NCBI GenBank assembly: GCA_002438405.1
Contig: DJOE01000005.1
Coordinates: forward strand, 1-34,580
Length of the DNA: 34,580 nt
From: Cyanobacteria bacterium UBA6446
GTDB lineage: Bacteria; Cyanobacteriota; Vampirovibrionia; Gastranaerophilales; Gastranaerophilaceae
Reading direction: 5' to 3'
Position numbers and translations under genes: made by a program. Below are positions 8,220 through 15,830 of the stretch, piece after piece; the first letter of the stretch is position 1; each line of letters begins with the position of its first letter. The notes under the pieces were generated by a model, which was not told the origin of the DNA, searched no databases, and was given only the letters and a program-made list of their open reading frames with translations.

Positions 8220-9257
8220 ATGAAAGCAATTCAATATTACGGACCCAAAGACATACGATATGAAGAAGTTATGGTAAAACCTCCGGAAGATGGCGAAGTT
8301 GTTGTAAAAATTATGGCAGCTTTAACTTGTGGAACTGATGTAAAAACTTTCCGCAGAGGACACCCCGTTTTAATCAAAGAAATTCCGTCTGGATTTGGTC
8401 ACGAATTTGCAGGAATTATTGAACGAGTAGGACGAAATGTTGAGGGTTTTCAAGTTGGTGACAGAGTAGTTGCAGCAAATTCAGCTCCATGTGGAGAATG
8501 TTTCTACTGTAAAAAACAAGAATATAATTTATGCGAAAATTTGAATCTTTTAAATGGAGCTTATGCTCAATACATTACCGTACCAGCTCGAATTGTAAAA
8601 AAGAATATGCTTCACTTACCGGACAGCTTGACTTTTGAAAGAGCTGCATTTTGTGAACCTTTAGCAAATGTTGTCCACGGGGCGGAAAGAACAGGAATTA
8701 AAGCAGGCGATAGTGTCGGAATTATCGGTATTGGACCAATAGGTTTATTGTTCGCAAGAGTTGCAAAATTAATGGGTGCAAGAGTAATCGTTGCAGGAAG
8801 AAATCCAATGAAACTTAAAGCGGCAGAAGATTTTGCTCAGGTTGATGAAGTTATTGATTTGAAAAAATACTCAAATCCAGAAAGGATTTTTAAAGAATTT
8901 TCTGATGAAAATAAAGGTCTTGATGTCGCAATTGAATGTGTAGGATTACCAGAAATTTGGGAACAAATTTTTGACTGTGTAAGACCAGGAGGAACAGTGC
9001 ATTTTTTCGGAGGTTGCAAGTCCGGTTCTAAGGTAACATTTGATACAACAAAAATGCACTATGGAGATATCAAAATGATGAGTGTTTTCCACCATACACC
9101 AAAGTATTTTAGAATGGCATTAGATTATATTGCATCTGGAGATATGGAGGTAGAAAAATTAATCACAGATACTTTACCTCTTGATAAGGTTGAATATGCA
9201 ATGAATGAACATATTCAAGGAAGAGCTATAAAATTTTTAATTAATCCTTGGTTATAA
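8220..9257 (+). CDS. Zinc-dependent medium-chain dehydrogenase (second of tandem pair)
   Basis: A 345-residue medium-chain dehydrogenase of usual length. Catalytic zinc ligands: C37 in LTCGTD, H61-E62 in GHE, and the glutamate of FCEP. Structural zinc cysteines: C91, C94, C97 and C105. The Rossmann motif GIGPIG is followed by AGRNPMK, where an Arg after the second strand may favour NADP, unlike the first copy. The two proteins are clearly homologous but diverged, so they more likely catalyse two different steps or use two cofactors than form a recent duplicate. AAGGAA precedes the ATG. No kinase, aldolase or transporter gene is adjacent to reveal the substrate. Confidence 0.88.
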   Translation: MKAIQYYGPKDIRYEEVMVKPPEDGEVVVKIMAALTCGTDVKTFRRGHPVLIKEIPSGFGHEFAGIIERVGRNVEGFQVGDRVVAANSAPCGECFYCKKQEYNLCENLNLLNGAYAQYITVPARIVKKNMLHLPDSLTFERAAFCEPLANVVHGAERTGIKAGDSVGIIGIGPIGLLFARVAKLMGARVIVAGRNPMKLKAAEDFAQVDEVIDLKKYSNPERIFKEFSDENKGLDVAIECVGLPEIWEQIFDCVRPGGTVHFFGGCKSGSKVTFDTTKMHYGDIKMMSVFHHTPKYFRMALDYIASGDMEVEKLITDTLPLDKVEYAMNEHIQGRAIKFLINPWL

Positions 9258-9315
9258 CTTCACTCATACATTTACAGGATTTCGATTTTAGAAATTTTAT
9301 GATATTTTATTAAGT

Positions 9316-9981
9316 ATGAATAATACATTTAAAATAATTATATTTTCAGCAATTTGCTTTATATTGTTAGGCTTATCAATTTTTGGACTATCAAAGTTGA
9401 AAGTTGATGATTTTCACAAAGCTGCAGTAATTTTTGTAGTTGACTCATCAGCTTCAAATCAAAAACAATTACCAAAACAAAAAATGATAATTAGGCAACT
9501 TTGCTCAATGCTTGACCCAGAAGATAATATCAAAATTCTTAGAGTGTCAGAAGATTCATATTTGATTTACGAGGGATCTCCACAATCAAGTGCCGAAGTT
9601 CGTAAATCAATGGAGAAATTCACTCAATTCAATTCAAAAGAATACGGAACTGCTTATGGTTTATCACTAAAAAAAGCATTTAATCACGCAATAAACATGA
9701 AAAAAGACGGTTATGTTCCTGCTGTTGTCGTAATCGGCGATTTGGAAAATGAAGGGGATTCTTCAAAACAAATCAACTGGAACACTTTCCCTGATGAAGT
9801 TGCACAAGTTAAAAATCAAACCGGAGATTTTTCGATGATGTTTTTATATGCAGAACCGGAAAAACTTGATATGGTAAAAGAAAAATTGACTCCTGTTTTG
9901 GGAGAAAATCATTTGATAATTGGTACTGAAATGACTTCAAACAAAGCACTTAGAAGATTTTTAAATGCAATTGGAAGATAA
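9316..9981 (+). CDS. Membrane-anchored von Willebrand factor A domain protein
   Basis: The 221-residue protein has one N-terminal transmembrane helix (about 6-26) and then a VWA-like domain expected to face the periplasm. The metal-ion-dependent adhesion site is visible: D43-S-S45-A-S47 (DxSxS) after a hydrophobic strand, a candidate T112 in YGTAYG, and D142 in VIGDLENEGD. VWA domains bind protein ligands through a divalent cation. It is the first gene of a tight cassette: the next gene starts 22 bases downstream and the third 6 bases after that. No clear ribosome site precedes the ATG (TTAAGT), so the exact start is less certain, though the hydrophobic N-terminus fits well. Confidence 0.75.
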   Translation: MNNTFKIIIFSAICFILLGLSIFGLSKLKVDDFHKAAVIFVVDSSASNQKQLPKQKMIIRQLCSMLDPEDNIKILRVSEDSYLIYEGSPQSSAEVRKSMEKFTQFNSKEYGTAYGLSLKKAFNHAINMKKDGYVPAVVVIGDLENEGDSSKQINWNTFPDEVAQVKNQTGDFSMMFLYAEPEKLDMVKEKLTPVLGENHLIIGTEMTSNKALRRFLNAIGR

Positions 9982-10003
9982 TAATACAATGGAGTAGAGC
10001 TTT

Positions 10004-11587
10004 ATGAAAATAATTATAAAATACTTGGATAAAATTCAAGAATTTGAAAACCAAAATACTATCGTTATCGGTAATAACGATAGTTGTAATTTTGTTATTG
10101 AAGAATTTAAAGAAGAAACAATTTTAAAACTTATTTATACTCAAAAATATAACAACTATGTTTTGGTAAATTCAAGTAATGATAAAGAAATTTTGCTAAA
10201 TAACAAATCTTTTTCTAAAGTTCTTGTTCCGCAAAATTTTTCACTTAATTCTCCAGAACTTCATGACAACATTGAAGTTTCAATTGAGTTACCCCAAACA
10301 AGTTCTCAAAAAACAACAAGAACCATTACACACAAAAAAACAGCTCAAACAGTACACACTTCTTCCAACAATATCAAAGAAGATGTTTTTAATAGTCCTG
10401 TTGAAACAAACAGAATTGCGATAATTAAAGAAATTGGCTATAAACTTGTAGAACTTAAAAACTCTATTCGTTCTGCAAATATCACATCAGTTGTTTTGCA
10501 TATTGCGATGGTAATTTTATCAATTGTGAGTGCTTTTGGAGTTACAAACTTTTTACTCGGATTAAAAGTTGATAACACCTCTTCTGTTTTAAATTTAACA
10601 ACAAATGTTGGATTTTTAATTTGTATATCTGCAATTGTTATTGCAATTTCAATGATTTTGAAGCAAGGTGTTTATGCTCTATTAGATTTTAATCAAAGTA
10701 AAAGACTTGGAGATTCTGATATTGCACAAAAATTGATAATTTTTACCGGCATAATTTTTATGTTCATAATTTACGTAATCAATTTATTTTATTACAAAAC
10801 AATTCCAGGATTTTTAGCTGCATCATTTTTCATTTCATTATTATTCGTCGGAGCTTTAACAGCAGTTGCAGCTGCTTGCGGATATTTTAAATTTCAAATT
10901 AAAAATTATCAACACCAACTAACAAATTGCGAATATAGAGAAGATTTTGAATCAGTAATGAAAAATTACAGAAATCTAATCAACACTTTTGTTAATAAAC
11001 TAAGCGAAAATAGAATAAATAGTATCAAAAATAATTTAGTAAATAATCAATTGAAAATGATTGTTGAAACATTTATTGGGATTTTAACTGCTCCATTTCT
11101 TGCTTATGGTGTTTCTAATACATTAGCAAGTTGTTTTCCGGAAGCAGCAAACTGGGTGAGAATTTCTGGTTTAAGATTCAGCCCTATATTCTTAGTTTTA
11201 GCAACATTTTTAATTATTTTCGCATTTTTCTCTTTTGTTAGAGCATTTACAATATCAAAAGAAATTAAAGGATCTGAAATCATTAAATTTGATGGATTTC
11301 ACGATTACAATAGCCACGGTGTAACTGTTCTTGGGATTGATTCAATGAGAAATCTTTCAAGAGAAAAAAATGTTGTAATGTTTATTGCTTGTTTCATTAT
11401 TCTTATTGAATTTACAATGAACGTGTCTTATTTTATTACAGAAATAGGCGGAGATATTCAAGGAATGTTTTTGAGTTTTGTTACTGCACTTGTACCAACA
11501 GCTCTACTTATCGCAGAAACACACCTTTTGAGTTCTACAATGTTCAAAATCAATAACTATAATGAATTATTATCAATGTTGGATTAA
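10004..11587 (+). CDS. Multi-TM membrane protein with N-terminal FHA-like domain
   Basis: Not a family I can name. In the 527-residue protein, residues 1-95 look like a degenerate forkhead-associated fold: a beta-rich start, then IVIGNNDSCNFVI where FHA proteins have their IGR signature, then an NNKSF turn. It lacks the usual conserved Arg and Ser, so phosphothreonine binding is doubtful. A Thr/Ser/Lys linker (100-130) leads to about eight hydrophobic segments between residues 155 and 520, with a long polar helical stretch near 295-350 between the first four and the last four. The protein is probably an inner-membrane platform with its N-terminus in the cytoplasm. A VWA gene lies upstream and a TonB-like gene downstream, both within a few bases. 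Confidence 0.65.
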   Translation: MKIIIKYLDKIQEFENQNTIVIGNNDSCNFVIEEFKEETILKLIYTQKYNNYVLVNSSNDKEILLNNKSFSKVLVPQNFSLNSPELHDNIEVSIELPQTSSQKTTRTITHKKTAQTVHTSSNNIKEDVFNSPVETNRIAIIKEIGYKLVELKNSIRSANITSVVLHIAMVILSIVSAFGVTNFLLGLKVDNTSSVLNLTTNVGFLICISAIVIAISMILKQGVYALLDFNQSKRLGDSDIAQKLIIFTGIIFMFIIYVINLFYYKTIPGFLAASFFISLLFVGALTAVAAACGYFKFQIKNYQHQLTNCEYREDFESVMKNYRNLINTFVNKLSENRINSIKNNLVNNQLKMIVETFIGILTAPFLAYGVSNTLASCFPEAANWVRISGLRFSPIFLVLATFLIIFAFFSFVRAFTISKEIKGSEIIKFDGFHDYNSHGVTVLGIDSMRNLSREKNVVMFIACFIILIEFTMNVSYFITEIGGDIQGMFLSFVTALVPTALLIAETHLLSSTMFKINNYNELLSMLD

Positions 11588-11593
11588 TAAAAA

Positions 11594-12457
11594 ATGCAAA
11601 AATGGTTCATTACATCAGGAATAGCTATATTTATATTAGTAACAATTTGCGTACTAACTATTGATGATTCTTCACAAAGAAAGAAGATTCAATTTACGAA
11701 CCAAAATTTTACACTAAAGAATGACAACACAGATATTAAAAACGAAAATGTTGATATTAAAGTAAACCAATCAAAAATATCAAACACAGAGGTTTCTGCG
11801 AATAATAAAAATATAAATTTAGATGCAAACAACATTAAATTTCAAAACCAAAATTCAACAAATCAAAATACAGATTTTTCAAATACTGATAGCGGATTTT
11901 CTAACAGTTCAATAAAATACACAACAAATGGCTTCAAAAATCAAAATTCCAAATTAAATAAACAACTTGCAGATTATGAAAATCAAAAAAGCAAAATGCG
12001 TGATATTGAAAATAGATTGAACAATACTCACTACTCTCCCAAACCAATTAAAAAAGATTTTCAACCAGTACAAAGAAATAGATATATTGTAAAAGATATT
12101 GATTGGAATACTTGGAAGAGTAATTTTATAAATCAAATTATTGATGATAGTATGTATATTCATTCTCTTGATGATTATGAACTAGGCTCTTGGTTTTATT
12201 ACTCATTCAATGTCGATAAATATGGTAGAATTTCAAACATAACTATTCGTTCAATGCAATTGTCCCCAATGGATAAAGAAAGAATCAGGAAGCTCATAAA
12301 AAGCTATGAATATCAAGACATAACTGTATTCCCTGCAAATACACAAAAAACAATGGCAAAAGTTGATGCTGTTGTAATGCTTGGAAATAGTGAGAAGAAA
12401 TCTCGTCCGTCTGATTTCAATGAAAATGAACAAATTAAAATAAAACTTCCTTACTAA
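11594..12457 (+). CDS. TonB-like envelope-spanning protein
   Basis: The 287-residue protein begins with one transmembrane helix (about 5-22). An extremely Asn/Lys/Gln/Ser-rich segment (30-150) follows, in which polar residues alternate with single Ile, Phe or Leu every five to seven positions. The C-terminal domain (198-264) resembles the TonB C-terminal fold: FYYSFNVDKYGRISNITI matches the usual F-V-x-x-D-G-x-V-x-x-V hairpin, then a helix, then an FPANT strand. TonB proteins couple inner-membrane energy to outer-membrane receptors; here the linker is Asn-rich, not Pro-rich, and no ExbB/ExbD gene is adjacent. It probably spans the periplasm for the cassette. It starts six bases after the preceding stop with no clear ribosome site, suggesting translational coupling. 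Confidence 0.7.
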   Translation: MQKWFITSGIAIFILVTICVLTIDDSSQRKKIQFTNQNFTLKNDNTDIKNENVDIKVNQSKISNTEVSANNKNINLDANNIKFQNQNSTNQNTDFSNTDSGFSNSSIKYTTNGFKNQNSKLNKQLADYENQKSKMRDIENRLNNTHYSPKPIKKDFQPVQRNRYIVKDIDWNTWKSNFINQIIDDSMYIHSLDDYELGSWFYYSFNVDKYGRISNITIRSMQLSPMDKERIRKLIKSYEYQDITVFPANTQKTMAKVDAVVMLGNSEKKSRPSDFNENEQIKIKLPY

Positions 12458-12475
12458 CACTTTTACAGTTCTTAA

Positions 12476-12504
12476 TTGTATTTTTTACACTTAAATGATA
12501 AAAT
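12476..12504 (+). promoter_or_regulatory. Promoter candidate for the SulP transporter gene
   Basis: TTGTAT (12476-12481) and TAAAAT (12499-12504) are 17 bases apart and the -10 is extended by a TG (ATGATAAAAT). The ATG follows 27 bases later with AAAGGA just before it. This separates the transporter from the VWA/TonB cassette. Confidence 0.5.
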
Positions 12505-12531
12505 AATTTTGTGTGAAAAGGAAAAGGACGA

Positions 12532-14073
12532 ATGTTAGATATAATTAAAAAAGATTTTTTAGCCTCAATAATAGTATTTTTAGTTGCACTGCCCCTTGCA
12601 ATAGGAATTTCAATAGCTTGCGGATTACCAATTTATAGCGGTATAATTTCTGGTATCATTGGCGGTATTGTTGTTGGAATGTTTTCCGGAAATTCATTAC
12701 AAGTTTCCGGACCTGCAGCAGGTTTAATATTGATTATTGTAGAAATAATTCAAAAAATGGGAGTTGAACAACTATTTTTAATTATATTTTTAGTTGGAAT
12801 TTTGCAAATTATATTTGGACTTTTGTCTTTTGGCAAATGGTTTAGAGCAATTTCGCCGGCAATTATCCAAGGTATGCTTGCCGGAATCGGGATTTCAATT
12901 TTTTTATCTCAATTTCACATAATGCTTGATAATACTCCAAAAAATAATTTCATTGCAAATATCACAGACTTATTTAGAGTAATTTATAATTCAGTTTTAC
13001 CTTTTGATGGTTCTCCACACCACCATGCCTGTATGATTGGACTTTTGACAATTGCAATTATTTTGGGTTGGAACACATATATGCCAAAAAAAGTTCAAGT
13101 TGTTCCGGCTGCACTTGTTGGTATTATTATTTCATCTCTTGTTGCAAATTTATGCCATTTTGACATTAACTATATTCAAATTGGTTCAAATTTTTGGAGC
13201 GGAGTAACATTTATAAAACCATCTGCTTTTCAAAATATCTTGAATGTAAGTGTTATCATAAATGCGTTAGTTATAACCTTCATCGCAAGTGCAGAAACAC
13301 TTTTGACATCAGCAGCAATTGACAAAATGTGTGATCGTTCAAAAACTAATTACGATAAAGAAATCATTGCACAAGGGCTTGGAAATTCTTTATCAGGATT
13401 TGTTGGAGGATTACCAATTACCGGTGTAATTGTTAGAAGTGCAGCAAATATTAATGCTGATGCTCAAACAAGATTATCTGCAATATTGCATGGGGTTTGG
13501 TTATTACTCTTTGTATCGCTACTACCTTGGGTATTAAAATATATTCCAATTTGTGCATTAGCTGCAATCCTTGTTTATACAGGGTACAAGCTTATTGATA
13601 TCAAAGCTGCAAGATATATCTACAAGTTAAGTAAAGGTGAATTCGCAATTTACATAATTACACTTGTATCAATATTATTCACAAATTTATTTGAGGGAAT
13701 TTTAATTGGTTTTGCTTGCGCATTTATTAAAAGCGCTTATAAAGTTTTGAAAGTTGATATTGATACTGAAACAATTGAAGAAGAAAACCGAATAATTGCA
13801 AAAATTCACGGGAATATAACATTCTTACAATTACCAACCCTAATTGATGCTTTAGAACATCTACCAAAAGATAAAAATATAACCTTATGCGCAGAAAGAC
13901 TTCATTTTATTGACCATGCCTGCATAGACTTTATCAAAGGTTGGGAAAAAGAACGAAAAGAAGAAATGAAAGACTTTGATATTCATGTTGAATGGGAACA
14001 AATGAAAGAAACTTATCCAAGTTTTAAATGGAGTACATTCCATAAAGAACACGGGAAACACGATACCCACTAA
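12532..14073 (+). CDS. SulP-family inorganic anion transporter with STAS domain
   Basis: A 513-residue inner-membrane transporter of the SulP/SLC26 family, members of which carry sulfate, bicarbonate or other anions by sodium symport or exchange. The first helix has the family stretch FLVALPLAIGISIACGLP; the VSGPAAG motif lies near residue 60, and a GLGNSLSGFVGGLPITG loop near 285-300 is typical. A short C-terminal STAS domain (about 425-500) ends in a histidine-rich tail. It is short for the family. Bicarbonate versus sulfate cannot be decided from sequence; no sulfate-assimilation or carbonic anhydrase gene is nearby. It has its own promoter and is followed after 102 bases by hcp on the same strand. 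Confidence 0.88.
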   Translation: MLDIIKKDFLASIIVFLVALPLAIGISIACGLPIYSGIISGIIGGIVVGMFSGNSLQVSGPAAGLILIIVEIIQKMGVEQLFLIIFLVGILQIIFGLLSFGKWFRAISPAIIQGMLAGIGISIFLSQFHIMLDNTPKNNFIANITDLFRVIYNSVLPFDGSPHHHACMIGLLTIAIILGWNTYMPKKVQVVPAALVGIIISSLVANLCHFDINYIQIGSNFWSGVTFIKPSAFQNILNVSVIINALVITFIASAETLLTSAAIDKMCDRSKTNYDKEIIAQGLGNSLSGFVGGLPITGVIVRSAANINADAQTRLSAILHGVWLLLFVSLLPWVLKYIPICALAAILVYTGYKLIDIKAARYIYKLSKGEFAIYIITLVSILFTNLFEGILIGFACAFIKSAYKVLKVDIDTETIEEENRIIAKIHGNITFLQLPTLIDALEHLPKDKNITLCAERLHFIDHACIDFIKGWEKERKEEMKDFDIHVEWEQMKETYPSFKWSTFHKEHGKHDTH

Positions 14074-14131
14074 TAAAATTAGCTAATTGTACAATAACGT
14101 ATTTTTTACATCTATTAAAAAATAGCAATAG

Positions 14132-14149
14132 CTCAATTATTGAATTGAG
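14132..14149. promoter_or_regulatory. Inverted repeat in the hcp leader, possible operator
   Basis: CTCAATT-ATTG-AATTGAG is a perfect seven-base inverted repeat ending 26 bases before the hcp start. Another palindrome, CTATT-AAAA-AATAG (14112-14125), lies just upstream, and ATTGTACAAT at 14086-14095. Genes for Hcp are commonly under redox or nitric-oxide control, so one of these could be an operator; no match to a known operator consensus is claimed. Confidence 0.3.
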
Positions 14150-14175
14150 AAAGATTAAAATAAGGAGTAAAAAAT

Positions 14176-15711
14176 ATGAATATGTTTTGTTTTCAATGCG
14201 AACAAACCGCATTTCATAAGGCTTGCACTAAAAAAGGTGTCTGCGGAAAAGAACCTGATACTGCAAATTTGCAAGATGAATTAACAAGCTCTGTAATTGA
14301 ACTTGCAAATTGCGAAGAAATTAATGACGAAAACACAAAACTAATTATTAATGGATTATTTACAACAATCACAAATGTAAATTTTGACAACACCTCAATT
14401 AAAAATTTGACAGAGAAAATTAAAAATAAAATTTCTTGTGATTTCAAATTTGATATAAATGATGTTTGGAATTGTTCAGAAGATTTAAGAAGCTTAAAAT
14501 CTCTAATTCTTTTAGGGCTAAAAGGAATGTCTGCTTATGCTTATCATGCTTGGATTTTAGGATATAAAAATGAGGAAGTTAACAACTTTTTCTATGAAGC
14601 CTTAAGAGCAATTTCAAAAGAAACTTCTCCAGATGAATTAACAAAACTTGTTCTTAAAACTGGAAGAATAAACCTAAAATGTATGGAACTTTTAGACAAA
14701 GCAAACACTGAAACGTTTGGAAATCCAGAACCAACCAAAGTGACAACAAACATAGAAAAAGGACCATTCATAGTCGTTTCAGGACACGATTTGAAAGATT
14801 TACAACTATTGTTAGAACAAACAAAAGATAAAGGAATAAATATCTACACCCATGGAGAAATGCTTCCTTGTCATGCATATCCTGAATTAAAAAAATATCC
14901 GCACCTTAAAGGAAATTTTGGAACAGCTTGGCAAAATCAACAAAAGGAATTTGCAAATGTTCCTGCACCAATTTTATTCACAACAAACTGCATTATGCCT
15001 CCCAAAGATAGTTACAAAGATAGGGTTTTCACAACATCAGTTGTTGAATATCCGGAATGTGTTCACATTTGTGACAAAAAAGATTTTTCAGTTATGGTTG
15101 AAAAAGCACTTGAACTTGGCGGATATAAAGAAGAGAAAAAAATGACAGGTATTAATGGCGGAAATATTTTGACTGTCGGTTTTGGTCATCACACAGTTTT
15201 ATCAATTGCGGATAAAATAATTGAAGCAATTAAAAACAAAAAAATAAATCATATTTTTCTTGTTGGTGGTTGTGACGGAGCAAGACCTGGGAGAAATTAT
15301 TATACGGAATTTGTAAAAAAAACACCAAAAGATAGTATAATCTTAACTCTAGCTTGTGGCAAATATCGATTTAATGATATTGATTTAGGCGACATTGATG
15401 GAATCCCAAGAATCATTGATATGGGACAATGTAATGATGCATATTCTGCAATTAAAGTTGCGATTGAACTTGCCAAAAATTTTAATTGCTCAGTCAATGA
15501 ATTGCCGCTATCACTTGTATTATCGTGGTATGAACAAAAAGCCGTTTGCATATTACTAACACTACTTTCTCTTGATATCCATAATATAAAACTTGGTCCA
15601 ACACTTCCGGCATTTGTTTCACCAAATATTTTGGATTCTCTGGTTGAAAAATTTAAAATTCAACCAACAACTACTCCCGAAAAAGACTTAAAAGAAATAT
15701 TAGACAAATAG
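14176..15711 (+). CDS. hcp: Hybrid cluster protein (hydroxylamine/nitric oxide reductase), class I
   Basis: The 511-residue protein is a cytoplasmic hybrid cluster (prismane) protein. Known members reduce hydroxylamine to ammonia in vitro and scavenge nitric oxide at high affinity in vivo. The N-terminal cysteines C5-x2-C8-x8-C17-x5-C23 match the spacing of class I enzymes of strict anaerobes, which hold a [4Fe-4S] cluster, not the longer spacing of enterobacterial class II. The hybrid-cluster region is recognisable from VSGHDLKDL, ECVHICD, TLACGKYRFN and MGQCNDAYSA, and the C-terminal SWYEQKAVC stretch. An AAGGAG ribosome site sits eight bases before the ATG. No Hcr reductase gene is adjacent, as usual for class I. 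A DUF1858 partner-type protein is encoded at 28864-29076. A strong terminator follows. Confidence 0.93.
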   Translation: MNMFCFQCEQTAFHKACTKKGVCGKEPDTANLQDELTSSVIELANCEEINDENTKLIINGLFTTITNVNFDNTSIKNLTEKIKNKISCDFKFDINDVWNCSEDLRSLKSLILLGLKGMSAYAYHAWILGYKNEEVNNFFYEALRAISKETSPDELTKLVLKTGRINLKCMELLDKANTETFGNPEPTKVTTNIEKGPFIVVSGHDLKDLQLLLEQTKDKGINIYTHGEMLPCHAYPELKKYPHLKGNFGTAWQNQQKEFANVPAPILFTTNCIMPPKDSYKDRVFTTSVVEYPECVHICDKKDFSVMVEKALELGGYKEEKKMTGINGGNILTVGFGHHTVLSIADKIIEAIKNKKINHIFLVGGCDGARPGRNYYTEFVKKTPKDSIILTLACGKYRFNDIDLGDIDGIPRIIDMGQCNDAYSAIKVAIELAKNFNCSVNELPLSLVLSWYEQKAVCILLTLLSLDIHNIKLGPTLPAFVSPNILDSLVEKFKIQPTTTPEKDLKEILDK

Positions 15712-15729
15712 TCTTTTTAATAATATGTG

Positions 15730-15759
15730 GGGCGGAGCTTTAAAAAGCTCCGCCCTTTT
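15730..15759 (+). terminator. Rho-independent terminator after hcp
   Basis: GGGCGGAGCTT (15730-15740) and AAGCTCCGCCC (15745-15755) form a perfect 11-bp stem with a four-base loop, followed by TTTT. Confidence 0.92.
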
Positions 15760-15830
15760 CTAAAAAACTCCTAAAATTTATACTGGAAATCTCTTTGATT
15801 TTTATGTATTTTAAAATAAAGGAGTTTTAT

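Noticed and set aside
15795..15830. Upstream ATG start for the helicase-nuclease
   Set aside because: The ATG at 15831 has a strong AAGGAG site and the extra 12 residues are not typical of the family.
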